This document shows, in pieces, positions 37,114 to 45,463 of a DNA stretch of 64,000 nt. The stretch is from Bradyrhizobium sp. 141 (GTDB lineage Bacteria; Pseudomonadota; Alphaproteobacteria; Rhizobiales; Xanthobacteraceae). The notes under the pieces are model-generated. The model was not told where the DNA came from. It saw nothing but the letters and a program-made list of their open reading frames with translations, and ran no database searches. A program made the translations under genes and the position numbers. Within the stretch, counting starts at the first letter, position 1. Each line of letters starts with the position of its first letter. The DNA is taken from positions 310,001 to 374,000 of the forward strand of contig NZ_JADPKR010000108.1 in assembly GCF_023074055.1 (NCBI RefSeq). Direction: 5' to 3'.

Positions 37114-38817
37114 TCAGCGCTGAAAGACAACTTTGCCGCCGACCAGGGTCAGGTCCGCCTTGATGTCCTTGATCTGGTCCTCCGGCACGGCCGTGTAATC
37201 CGCGGAGAGCACCACGATGTCCGCAAGCTTTCCGGGCTCAATGGTCCCTTTATGTGCTTCATCGAACGTGTAGCGCGAAGCCGCGCTGCTGTAGAGCCGT
37301 AGGGCCTGCTCGCGCGTAATGGCTTCTGCCGCGCCATAGACGTTTCCGTTGGGGTCCTTCCTGGTCACCATGATGTACATGTTGAGGAAGGGATTGATCG
37401 GGTTGACGGGAAAGTCCGTTCCGGCGCCGAGGCTATTGAGCCCCATTTTTTCGATCAACGTCCTGGTTGGTACGGCGCGATCAGCGGTCGCTTTCCCGAG
37501 AAACCGTTCGACGGTGGCTGCTTTATCCCACATGAAAGCGTTCTGGAAATCGACACGGGCTCCCAGCCTTTGCGCACGCTCCATCTGTTCTGGCCGGATC
37601 AGGCTGGCGTGAATGAGGACGAAGCGGCGGTCTCGGATCGATTTCTCCTTATCCGCTGCCTCGAACGCATCGAGCACCTGGTCAATACCAAGGTCACCCA
37701 CCGCGTGGACACCGACCCGCCAGTCATATCGGTTGCAGATGGAGATGAGTTGCTTCAGCCGCTCAGGCGTTTGCTGCGCAACACCATGATAGTTGTCATG
37801 TGAATCGGGATACACCTCGCGCATGAGCGCTGTCTTCAGCGTCATGCCGCCGTCGTAGAAGATCTTGATGCCAGCGAACTTGAGCCAATCGTCACCAAAG
37901 CCCGAAGAGGCCCCATTGCCTGCCATGATCGCTTCCCATGCGGTCAGATCGGCCGGGGGCTCCGGTCGAAACATCACGCCGGTGCGCAACGTGGCTTTCC
38001 CGGATGCGACAAGCTTCTGGAGCATGCGGATATCGCGTGCCTCTGTCGCGCCTTCGACCACGCTCGTGATACCGAAGCTGTTCAGCACGCCTTCGGCAAT
38101 TGTGAATTGCCGCATCTCGTCGTCTTCCGTCCAGGGCGGTACGGCCTTCTCGACCCGATCGATCGCCGTCTCCACGAGCACGCCAGTCAATTCACCGGCG
38201 GCGTCGCGCTCAAACTTTCCCCCACTCGGGTCCTCGGTGGTCTTGTCGACTCCGACCCGCTTTAGAGCCATGGTGTTCGCCATCGAGAAATGCCCGACGG
38301 TGCGAAGATAGACCGGATTGTCTGGAGCAACGCTATCGATCTCCTGCCTCGTCAGATAGCGCTTCTCCGCCAATTGTGACGGCGGATGCCACGCGCCACC
38401 TACGATCCACTCGCCGGGCTTCTTCTTCGCAGCGAATACCTTGATGGCCTCGAGCGCTTCCGCGACCGTCTTGGCTCGGCCCATGATGACAACATAGTCG
38501 CCAAGACCAGCGGCCTTGAAGTGGGCGTGCGTATCGATCAATCCGGGGATGACGGTCTTGCCAGCTACATCGAGCACGCGAGTCCGAGCGCCGGCAAGCG
38601 ACCTCATCGAAGCACTGGTTCCGGTTGCGAGGATCCTTCCATCCGCGACGGCCACTGCCTCCGTGACCGTCGATCGCTCATCCAGCGTCAGAACCTTTCC
38701 GTTGATGAGGACCAGGTCAGGCGCGTTGAGCTCCGGCTGCTGCGCCTCAACATTTGCGACGCCAGCGATACACATGCCCGCGGCAACGATTGCAAATGCC
38801 GTTATCTTGCGAACCAT
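37114..38817 (-). CDS. Exported amidohydrolase (YtcJ-like, amidohydrolase family 3)
   Basis: 567 residues from ATG at 38817, preceded by AGGGGGA. Signal peptide MVRKITAFAIVAAGMCIAGV (cleavage near VEA), then a metal-dependent TIM-barrel amidohydrolase: IPGLIDTHAHFKAAG (first metal motif), KIFYDGGMTLKTALM, WRVGVHAVGDLGI, RFVLIHASLI, LGAGTDFPVNPINPFLNMYI, and the C-terminal GTIEPGKLADIVVLSADY. YtcJ-type enzymes hydrolyse amides or lactams; here the protein is secreted to the periplasm and no transporter or regulator is adjacent. Substrate unknown. Confidence 0.88.
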   Translation of the reverse strand: MVRKITAFAIVAAGMCIAGVANVEAQQPELNAPDLVLINGKVLTLDERSTVTEAVAVADGRILATGTSASMRSLAGARTRVLDVAGKTVIPGLIDTHAHFKAAGLGDYVVIMGRAKTVAEALEAIKVFAAKKKPGEWIVGGAWHPPSQLAEKRYLTRQEIDSVAPDNPVYLRTVGHFSMANTMALKRVGVDKTTEDPSGGKFERDAAGELTGVLVETAIDRVEKAVPPWTEDDEMRQFTIAEGVLNSFGITSVVEGATEARDIRMLQKLVASGKATLRTGVMFRPEPPADLTAWEAIMAGNGASSGFGDDWLKFAGIKIFYDGGMTLKTALMREVYPDSHDNYHGVAQQTPERLKQLISICNRYDWRVGVHAVGDLGIDQVLDAFEAADKEKSIRDRRFVLIHASLIRPEQMERAQRLGARVDFQNAFMWDKAATVERFLGKATADRAVPTRTLIEKMGLNSLGAGTDFPVNPINPFLNMYIMVTRKDPNGNVYGAAEAITREQALRLYSSAASRYTFDEAHKGTIEPGKLADIVVLSADYTAVPEDQIKDIKADLTLVGGKVVFQR

Positions 38818-38984
38818 CACGTCCCCCTAGATCTTGTTTTTGCTGGACGAAGATTTTCAAGGGTATCTTTGATCAAACATGGGTTCAACGCTTCTCGATG
38901 CCTGGCAGCGTCCACATGGTGGGCAAAGTGGATCGCGCCCCGAGCCAGCGAAAACCTGCCCGGCGCGAGCCGCCCGTCTCGTCT

Positions 38985-39740
38985 CTACGAAAAACGCCCG
39001 AGCTGCACCTCGCGCTCCACCGCAATCCACGTCGTCCGTGCGACCGCCAGCAATTTCCCGGCCTCGTCATGCAGCGCGGCCTCGGCGCTGCGCTTGCGGC
39101 CGTCGCGGCCGGTTGGCCAGGCGGTGATGATGCAGGGGTTGCCGGGTCGCGGCCGGGACTCGATCCGCGCTGACATGCGGCCCAGCAGCAGCGGCGTCTT
39201 GTCGAAGCTGCCGCTCCGTGAATCGTAATTGCAGGCAAAGCCGGTGGGGCAATCGAGCGCGGACCAGAGAAACTCGGACGCGACGAGGCCATCCTCGCCG
39301 GCGAGATTCGGATCGGGTGCCCAGCTTGCGGCGAGAACGGGCGCCCGTGCTTGACGGCTGAGCGGGCCGGCGAAGATGCGCAGGCCGTCGCCTAGCGTCC
39401 TTGCGGGGCCGCAGACGAAACAGTGCGGCAGCGGATGCTCGTGCGGCCTGAACAGCGCCAGCAATTCGGCCGCGCGGGCTTCCGGCAAGGTCGCCGTCTC
39501 GACTTGCGCGAGCTCGACGCTCGCGGCGCGGGCGGCGGCAACGGCCTTGGCGCCGTCGCGAAGCTCCCATGTGCCGTCGTCCGTCGCGATGGCATCGAGC
39601 GGTGTGTCCAGCGGCGGCGGTGCGCGTAGCGTCACTTCCGCAGGCCCGGGAATATGACGGGCAAGCCGGCCGCAGACATAGCCGCCGTTACCGGAGTTCG
39701 GAGGACCGCAATAGCGCTTGTCGATGATGATCGGTGTCAT
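38985..39740 (-). CDS. Thioesterase-like hotdog protein
   Basis: 251 residues. CGPPNSGNGGYVCGRLARHI at the start and the later HPLPHCFVCGPARTLGDGLR, SEFLWSALDCPTGFACN look like a duplicated hotdog or thioesterase-superfamily protein, but I cannot fit it to a named family. Five or more cysteines, including a CxxC (CFVCG). It follows the quinone oxidoreductase by 27 bases on the same strand and is probably the last gene of that operon. Confidence 0.6.
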   Translation of the reverse strand: MTPIIIDKRYCGPPNSGNGGYVCGRLARHIPGPAEVTLRAPPPLDTPLDAIATDDGTWELRDGAKAVAAARAASVELAQVETATLPEARAAELLALFRPHEHPLPHCFVCGPARTLGDGLRIFAGPLSRQARAPVLAASWAPDPNLAGEDGLVASEFLWSALDCPTGFACNYDSRSGSFDKTPLLLGRMSARIESRPRPGNPCIITAWPTGRDGRKRSAEAALHDEAGKLLAVARTTWIAVEREVQLGRFS

Positions 39741-39767
39741 CGGTTCTCTCTTCGTCGTTGGCGCACT

Positions 39768-40745
39768 CTACCTGATCTTGAGCACAATTCGCCCCTGAAC
39801 CGTCCGGTTGGCCACGGCGCGCATCGCGTCGCCGACCTCCTCCAAAGGGAGGATACGATCGATATGCGGGCGAATTTGTCCGTCGGCCAGCAATTGCATC
39901 AGCGTGTCATTCATGCGCGCGCCCTCGTGCGGGAATTTCTCCGCCCAGGCACCGGCGAAGACGCCGACGATCGAATAGTTCTTCAGCAGCGGCAGGTTCA
40001 TCGGCAGGGACGGAATCTCGCCGCCGGTGAAGCCGATCGGCATCAGCCGTCCGCCCCATGCCATCAGCCGGGCCATCTGCTCGAAGGTCGCGCCGCCTAC
40101 ATTGTCGAAGCCGATATCGATGCCGTCGCCGCCGGTAATCGCCTTGATCCGGTCGCGCAGATCGTCCCTGCGGTAATTGACGACGTCGCTGGCGCCGTAA
40201 CTCTGCACGAGGGCGGCCTTGGCGTCGGAGCCGACGCCGGCGACGACGCGCAGGCCCAGATGGCGGCCTAAATCGACGGCGGCAAGTCCAACCCCGCCGG
40301 CCGCACCCGTGACAAATAGCGTTTCGCCGCGCTCCGCTCGTGCCCGCTCGGCCAGCGCGTACCAGGCCGTGCCGTAATTGTGCAGCACCGTCGCCGCGGC
40401 CTCGAACGCGACGCCGTCGGGTAGCCGCACGCTCTTCGATTCCTTTGCAATCATCCGTTCGGCGTAGCCGCCGGTCCATGCGCTGCACGCCACGCGATCG
40501 CCGGGCGCGAATCTTGTGACCTTGTCGCCGACCGCGACGACGACACCGGATGCTTCCGTACCAGGCACGAAGGGCGTCGGCAGCCGCATCTGGTAGAGAC
40601 CCGAGACCAGCAACTGGTCCATGAAGCTCACGGACGCTGCGTGGACGTCGATCACAATTTCGTCGCGGGCGTGCTTGGGCTCATCGATCTCACTGAGGCG
40701 TAAATCGCCCGGTCCGGTGAAGGAATGGCACAGAACCGCTTTCAT
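39768..40745 (-). CDS. NADPH:quinone oxidoreductase (zeta-crystallin type)
   Basis: 325 residues. Medium-chain dehydrogenase fold without the catalytic zinc ligands: MKAVLCHSFTGPGDLRLSEI, PFVPGTEASGVVVAVGDKVT, FAPGDRVACSAWTGGYAERM, NYGTAWYALAERA, TGAAGGVGLAAVDLGRHLGL (NADPH-binding), FDNVGGATFEQMARL. These reduce quinones or enones using NADPH. Its ATG overlaps the stop of the LuxR gene (ATGA), so the two are translationally coupled. Confidence 0.9.
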   Translation of the reverse strand: MKAVLCHSFTGPGDLRLSEIDEPKHARDEIVIDVHAASVSFMDQLLVSGLYQMRLPTPFVPGTEASGVVVAVGDKVTRFAPGDRVACSAWTGGYAERMIAKESKSVRLPDGVAFEAAATVLHNYGTAWYALAERARAERGETLFVTGAAGGVGLAAVDLGRHLGLRVVAGVGSDAKAALVQSYGASDVVNYRRDDLRDRIKAITGGDGIDIGFDNVGGATFEQMARLMAWGGRLMPIGFTGGEIPSLPMNLPLLKNYSIVGVFAGAWAEKFPHEGARMNDTLMQLLADGQIRPHIDRILPLEEVGDAMRAVANRTVQGRIVLKIR

Positions 40746-41419
40746 CGTGTCGCTCCAACGGATTGTCTAGATTCGGCAGGTTCTCTCAATGGCGTCGCAT
40801 AGCCCGCGACGAGCTTGACGAAATCGGCCTGTCGCGCCGCACCGGTCTTTTCGAACAGGCGACGGACATGCGTTTTGACCGTTGTGCTGGCAACGCCGAG
40901 CGCCGCCGCCACTTCGGGAACGCCGCCGAGCTCGACGATCGCGAGCATCACACGCAACTCGGCCGGCGTCAGTCTGAAGGCCTTGCCGATCACTTCGGAA
41001 CGAGGCGGTATCGTCAGCGCCGCCCTGCGAACAAACAATGCTGCCACGGCGCTGTAGGCCACGCCCGCACGCCGGCGCATGCCGGAGATCAACGGCATGG
41101 CATGGGCGACGTGGCGCTGCCCATTCCGGCCGATCATCGGCACTGCGATTCCGTTGGCGCCGAGGATCGCGTTTTCCCGCCCGGCCGCAGCGAAAAAATG
41201 CTGCAATGTCCGGTTAACCGTTACATCGCAAGCCGCGAGGTGCCCGCGGATTTCGAGCAGGATATCGCGCGCATCGACAATGGCTTGGCCGGCAGTATTG
41301 GCGTGAAGGAGACGCGCGTTCGCGTCAACGAGATACAGGCCGACGTCAAGCCCATCGAGCGTATCGGCGAATGTGGCGGCGTCCGCGGACATTCGGGGGA
41401 TAGGGGACATGACGTTCAT
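40742..41419 (-). CDS. LuxR-family regulator with N-terminal PAS-like domain
   Basis: 225 residues. Residues 15-130 resemble a small PAS-like sensor (LDGLDVGLYLVDANARLLHA, NTAGQAIVDAR), and 145-210 is a LuxR HTH (FRLTPAELRVMLAIVELGGV, PEVAAALGVASTTVKTHVRR, LFEKTGAARQADFVKLVAGY). Its start (ATG 41419) overlaps the stop of the methyltransferase gene (ATGA), and its stop overlaps the next start. The truncated homolog at 481-846 is also next to a membrane methyltransferase gene. Effector unknown. Confidence 0.85.
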   Translation of the reverse strand: MNVMSPIPRMSADAATFADTLDGLDVGLYLVDANARLLHANTAGQAIVDARDILLEIRGHLAACDVTVNRTLQHFFAAAGRENAILGANGIAVPMIGRNGQRHVAHAMPLISGMRRRAGVAYSAVAALFVRRAALTIPPRSEVIGKAFRLTPAELRVMLAIVELGGVPEVAAALGVASTTVKTHVRRLFEKTGAARQADFVKLVAGYATPLREPAESRQSVGATR

Positions 41420-42207
41420 CGAGGCGCTCCAACAGGCCGAGGCGGCTGGCGATCTTCGGTCCGGCGGGATCCGAAAATCCTGGGCATCAGCATGGGAACG
41501 CGCCGGCGATACTGCTGGTAGGTCGCGCCGAACTCCGCGATCAGATCCCTCTCCTCGAACTGCAGCCCGACCAGTATGTAGGCTGTGTTCGCGATCGCGA
41601 ACAGCAAGTGGCCGGCGGTCATCTCAGGCGTAGCCCAGAACGCGAGCAAAAAGCCCAGCATAATCGGATGCCGCACGATCCTGTAGAGCAGCGGCGCCTT
41701 GAAGGATTGACCGGGCAGCTCGGTCCCGCGCAGCGCCGAGAAGGCTTGGCGCAGGCCGAACAGGTCGAAATGATCGATCATGTGGGTCGAGGCGAAGGCG
41801 ATCAGCCAGCCGAGCCAATGGACGCCGGTCAGCAACCAGGCCACGATTCCGCTGGTCTGCCAAATCGGTATCGGGATCGGACGCCACTGCCAGAACAGCA
41901 GCAGCAGGATCAGGCTGGAGAGCAGCACGTAGGTGCTGCGCTCGCAGGCCACGGGAAGAACCTCGGTCCACCAGCGTTTGAAGCCCGGGCGCGCCATGAC
42001 GCTGTGCTGGATGGCAAACAGGCTCATCAGCAGCAAGTTGACGACGATGGCCTCGGTCAAAGTCGAAGGGCTGCCGACTTGGAGAGAGCGATCGATTGAC
42101 TTGGGTACGACATAATTGCCGACGAAACCGAGCGCATAGAGAAATGACACCGTGAATACGGCATAGCTCACGATTGCGTAGAGCAGGATTGCGAGGCGCG
42201 AAAACAT
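41416..42207 (-). CDS. NnrU/MddA-type membrane methyltransferase
   Basis: 263 residues from ATG at 42207. Six to seven helices with the family motifs LLLMSLFAIQHSVMARPGFK, RWWTEVLPVACERSTYVLLS, LFWQWRPIPIPIWQ, FDLFGLRQAF, YRIVRHPIMLGFLLAFWATP, FEERDLIAEFGATYQQYRRR. This is the group that includes the methanethiol S-methyltransferase MddA; from memory, a characterised MddA homolog of B. diazoefficiens lies in the recA region, so MddA (methanethiol plus SAM to dimethyl sulfide) is the leading hypothesis. NnrU-like proteins are the alternative. First gene of the operon. Confidence 0.8.
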   Translation of the reverse strand: MFSRLAILLYAIVSYAVFTVSFLYALGFVGNYVVPKSIDRSLQVGSPSTLTEAIVVNLLLMSLFAIQHSVMARPGFKRWWTEVLPVACERSTYVLLSSLILLLLFWQWRPIPIPIWQTSGIVAWLLTGVHWLGWLIAFASTHMIDHFDLFGLRQAFSALRGTELPGQSFKAPLLYRIVRHPIMLGFLLAFWATPEMTAGHLLFAIANTAYILVGLQFEERDLIAEFGATYQQYRRRVPMLMPRIFGSRRTEDRQPPRPVGAPR

Positions 42208-42354
42208 GGTTTTTCCTGTTGTGCCTGATCCGGCGGTGCCGCATGCAGAGCTTGAGGCGGTCGCCGGCGAGCGAGTTCGATCTGGGCCGATGGCTACCGC
42301 GGCGCCGTCCCCTGTGCGTCCCCTGAGGACGTCCCAAGGCGAGAGAGGATTTCG

Positions 42355-43896
42355 ATGACGGCTTTCTCGCTGGAGACATTCGGGTTCCCGGAGGTCCATG
42401 CCGACGGCCGCCCGATCAAGTTGAACCTACGCAAGGGTCTTGCGCTGCTCGTCTATCTCGCGGAGGCCAAGGCTGCGGTCGCGCGCGACGTCATCGCCAC
42501 GCTGCTTTGGGCCGAGACCGATCGCGAGACGGGCCTTGCGCGGTTGCGGCGCCTGCTTCATCGCGTGGAGCTCACGCTCGGGCAGTCGGTTTTCGAGACT
42601 GACCGCACGACCGTGCGATGGTCTCCGGCGGTCGAGCTGAAGATCGATACGCATCTGTTCGAGAGCGCCTGCGATCGCGGCGCCTTTGAAGAGGCCTGCT
42701 TGATCTATCGGGGCGACTTCCTTGCGGGCTTCGCTCTGGGCGACTGTCCCGAATTCGACGAGTGGGCCTTCTTTCGCCGGGAGGCGCTGCGGGGACGGCT
42801 CATGCATGCGCTGGAGCGTCTGGTGCAGGACAACAACGCCGCCGGCGATCATTTCGCCGCGACAGCTCATGCGGGACGCCTGGTTGAGCTCGATTCATTG
42901 AGCGAAGTGTATGGCCGGCATCTGATCCGCAGCCTTCTGCTCGCCGGCGACCGAAGCGCGGCAGAGCGTCATCACGCAGCCCTGACGCAGCGGCTGCGCG
43001 ACGAGCTTGGGGTTGCGCCGGAGGCCGAGACCGAGGCGCTGATGAGTCCCGCGGCGGCGCCGCATGCCGCCCCGCTGACGCGCTACGTGAAAGGCGCCGG
43101 GGTTCATCTGGCCTATCAGACCCACGGAAGCGGTCCGCTCGATATTCTGGTGATGCCCGGCTTCGTGTCGCATGTGGAGCGTGCCTGGGAGAACCCTGCG
43201 AGCCGGACGTTCCTGGCGTCATTGATGCGGCTCGGACGCCTCATCGTGTTCGATCGTCGCGGGATCGGGCTGTCCGACCGGGTCGGATCAGCCCCTGGCA
43301 TCGATGTCACCGCGGAGGATATCGGCACCGTCCTGCGGGCGGTGAACTCGCGCCGAATCGTGCTGTTCGGCGCGTCCGAATGCGGGCCGGCCTGCATCAA
43401 GTTCGCGGTCGACGAGCCGCGGCGGGTGGCCGGGCTGATCCTGTTCGGCGCGCTGGCCAAGGGCTGCTGGTCGCAGGACTATCCGCACGCGCTGCGCGCC
43501 AGCCAGTATGATGCCTGGAGCAAGCATCTGATCGCGCAATGGGGCGGGCCAGTTGGAATCGAAACCTTCGCACCGAGCCTTGCTGGCGATCCCCAGGCGC
43601 GCGCCTGGTGGGCGGGGCTGTTGCGTGCAGCGTCCAGTCCCGGCGGTATCTCGGCCGTGCTCGAAGCGTTTCGCGACGCCGACGTGCGGCATCTCTTGCC
43701 TGAAATCACTATGCCGACGCTGGTGCTGCACCGGCGCGGCGACCAGGCCGTGCGCATCGCGGCCGGTCGCGATATGGCGAGCCGGATCAAGGGCTCAGAG
43801 TTCGTCGAGCTCGACGGTAACGATCACTGGTTCTTTGCCGGGGATCAGCGGCCGGTGCTGGTGGCGATCGGGGAATTCATGAAACGGATCTTGTAG
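42355..43896 (+). CDS. BTAD-type regulator fused to an alpha/beta hydrolase
   Basis: 513 residues. Residues 1-90 look like a winged-helix start of SARP/BTAD proteins (LETFGFPEVHADGRPIKLNL, RKGLALLVYLAEAKAAVARD, WAETDRETGLARLRRLLHRV), and 95-225 is the helical BTAD (YRGDFLAGFALGDCPEFDEW, LRDELGVAPEAETEAL). Residues 245-513 are an alpha/beta hydrolase: MPGFVSHVERAWENP, FDRRGIGLSDRV, nucleophile elbow FGASECGPA (S341), Asp around 463 (LHRRGDQAV) and H491 (GNDHWFF). The elbow is GxSxC rather than GxSxG. It may bind a ligand with the hydrolase fold, or be an enzyme. Divergent from the MddA-like operon. Confidence 0.85.
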   Translation: MTAFSLETFGFPEVHADGRPIKLNLRKGLALLVYLAEAKAAVARDVIATLLWAETDRETGLARLRRLLHRVELTLGQSVFETDRTTVRWSPAVELKIDTHLFESACDRGAFEEACLIYRGDFLAGFALGDCPEFDEWAFFRREALRGRLMHALERLVQDNNAAGDHFAATAHAGRLVELDSLSEVYGRHLIRSLLLAGDRSAAERHHAALTQRLRDELGVAPEAETEALMSPAAAPHAAPLTRYVKGAGVHLAYQTHGSGPLDILVMPGFVSHVERAWENPASRTFLASLMRLGRLIVFDRRGIGLSDRVGSAPGIDVTAEDIGTVLRAVNSRRIVLFGASECGPACIKFAVDEPRRVAGLILFGALAKGCWSQDYPHALRASQYDAWSKHLIAQWGGPVGIETFAPSLAGDPQARAWWAGLLRAASSPGGISAVLEAFRDADVRHLLPEITMPTLVLHRRGDQAVRIAAGRDMASRIKGSEFVELDGNDHWFFAGDQRPVLVAIGEFMKRIL

Positions 43897-43986
43897 GGTG
43901 GGCAAAGCGAAGCGTGCCCACGATGTCGTTCGAGTAAGACGGAGGCAGGTCGTGGGCACGGCGCATTGCGCCTTTGCCCACCCTAC
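43893..43986. repeat. Dispersed inverted repeat, GTAGGGTGGGCAAAG type (copy 3)
   Basis: GTAGGGTGGGCAAAGCG and CGCCTTTGCCCACCCTAC, 94 bases. The TAG stop codon of the BTAD-hydrolase gene (43894-43896) lies in its first bases. Confidence 0.8.
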
Positions 43987-44001
43987 GAGATCTGCGCAAG
44001 C

Positions 44002-44640
44002 TCACACCGCCTCTAGCTCACGCTTCTTCTTCGCTTTCGTTTGTCCGAGCAGGGGGCCCGCGGTCAGTGCCGCGGTGTCCGCCACGCCCGGATCGCGCGA
44101 GATCATTGCGGCGACGATGGCACCGTCGATCAACAACCCGAGCTGATGCGCGAGCACCGCGGGCTCGCTCGAGCCGAGCTCGCCGGCGAGCTTCTCGATG
44201 TGGCCGAGCACGATCTTCTTGTGCTTCAGCGCGATATTGCGGAACTGCTTGGCGTCCTTGTCGTGCTCGCCGACCGCGTTGATGAAGGGGCAGCCGTAGA
44301 AGCGCTCCTCGGCAAACCAGCTCTTCAGGGCCGGGAAGATGCGCGTGAGCTTCGCCTGCGCGTCGCCGCCGCCTTCCTCCATGGCGGCGATAAACCATTC
44401 ACGCCACTGCTTGCCTTCGCTTTCCAGCACCGCGTTGACGAGATTGGTCTTCGAGCCGAACAATTTGTAGAGCGTGGTCTTCGCGGTGCCGGCCTCCTCG
44501 ATGATCGCATCGATGCCGGTGGCGTTGATTCCGTTCTTGCAGAACAGATGCGAGGCGGCGCTGAGCAGGCGCCCGCGCGCGGATTCGTCGTCGCCAGTGG
44601 CGGCGTGCGGCGAGGTCTTCTTCGATGACGTCTTTGCCAT
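44002..44640 (-). CDS. TetR-family regulator
   Basis: 212 residues. A Lys/Ser-rich leader, then the HTH RLLSAASHLFCKNGINATGI, DAIIEEAGTAKTTLYKLFGS, and the rest as a C-terminal TetR_C domain (WFAEERFYGCPFINAVGEHD). It is divergent from the osmC gene of the cyanate island across a 245-base gap that also holds the sigma-54 promoter, so it may control that island; no palindrome stands out. Confidence 0.88.
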   Translation of the reverse strand: MAKTSSKKTSPHAATGDDESARGRLLSAASHLFCKNGINATGIDAIIEEAGTAKTTLYKLFGSKTNLVNAVLESEGKQWREWFIAAMEEGGGDAQAKLTRIFPALKSWFAEERFYGCPFINAVGEHDKDAKQFRNIALKHKKIVLGHIEKLAGELGSSEPAVLAHQLGLLIDGAIVAAMISRDPGVADTAALTAGPLLGQTKAKKKRELEAV

Positions 44641-44815
44641 GGCGACGAACTTAATCGCAGCCGCGCGGTATCATCAAGCCGCATCTGCTTCGCGCCGAAA
44701 AGATTCGCATTCGCTCATGCATCTGCATCCCCTTTGAGCAGAGCGCGGCTGATCAATCCGCAGGCAGCGACCTTAAGCGGCTCCAATGCCTCGCATTTCG
44801 TTTTCGGCCGTCTTT

Positions 44816-44829
44816 GGCACGCCCTATGC
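44816..44829 (+). promoter_or_regulatory. Sigma-54 (-24/-12) promoter before osmC
   Basis: TTGGCACG-CCCT-ATGCAA against the consensus YTGGCACG-N4-TTGCW: the GG at 44816-44817 and GC at 44828-44829 are ten bases apart and only one core position (A for T) differs. The predicted start is about 44840, 45 bases before osmC. Sigma-54 promoters are typical of nitrogen-controlled genes. Confidence 0.6.
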
Positions 44830-44885
44830 AAGGAAACAGACCGTTCGGTATCCTGCCGTTTTTCACGGCTGCCAGGGAGAAGATG

Positions 44886-45428
44886 ATGACTGCCGTCGTT
44901 CAAAAGACCGTGCTGACGGGGTGCCTTGCGCCCATCGACAAGAATGGCCTCGAGCAACTGATTGCGAGCGGCAAGGCCAATCCGAAGGTCGTCAAGACCT
45001 TGAAATGCAAGACGGTCGCCGAAGGAAAATTCCGCCACGCCAACTACATCCGCAATCTGCCGCCCTACATCGTCGACGAGCCGCCGGGACTCTTGGGCGA
45101 CGACACCGCGCCCAATCCGTCGGAAGCCTCGCTCGCCGCGCTCGGCTCGTGTCTTGCCGTCGGCCTGCATGCCAATGCGGTGCATCGCGGCTGGATCGTC
45201 AACAAGCTCGAGCTCGAGCTCGAAGGCGACCTCAACATCACCGCGGTCTGGGGTACTGGCGATACCTCGGACAAGCCGGTCGGCTTCACCGACGTCCGCG
45301 TCAAGGTCGATATGGAATGCGAGGGCATCGCGCAGGACGAGATCAATGCGCTGGTGGCTCATGTGAAGACATGGTCGCCGGTCGCCAACACCTTCACCCG
45401 CCCGGTTAATCTCGAGGTCGGCATCTAG
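44886..45428 (+). CDS. OsmC-family protein
   Basis: 180 residues from ATG at 44886 (ATG at 44883 is adjacent; GGGAG favours this one). The OsmC/Ohr fold has the motif NPSEASLAALGSCLAVGLHA with the first reactive Cys in GSC, and the second Cys in KVDMECEGIAQDEINAL. OsmC proteins reduce organic hydroperoxides or bind small thiols. It is the first gene of the presumed cyanate-island operon, behind the sigma-54 promoter. Confidence 0.85.
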   Translation: MTAVVQKTVLTGCLAPIDKNGLEQLIASGKANPKVVKTLKCKTVAEGKFRHANYIRNLPPYIVDEPPGLLGDDTAPNPSEASLAALGSCLAVGLHANAVHRGWIVNKLELELEGDLNITAVWGTGDTSDKPVGFTDVRVKVDMECEGIAQDEINALVAHVKTWSPVANTFTRPVNLEVGI

Positions 45429-45463
45429 CCGATAGCAATCAGGACAAGGTGCGGGAGACGATC

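Noticed and set aside
44641-44885. NtrC binding sites upstream of the sigma-54 promoter
   Set aside because: Only weak TGCAT-type half-sites are present; not strong enough to call.
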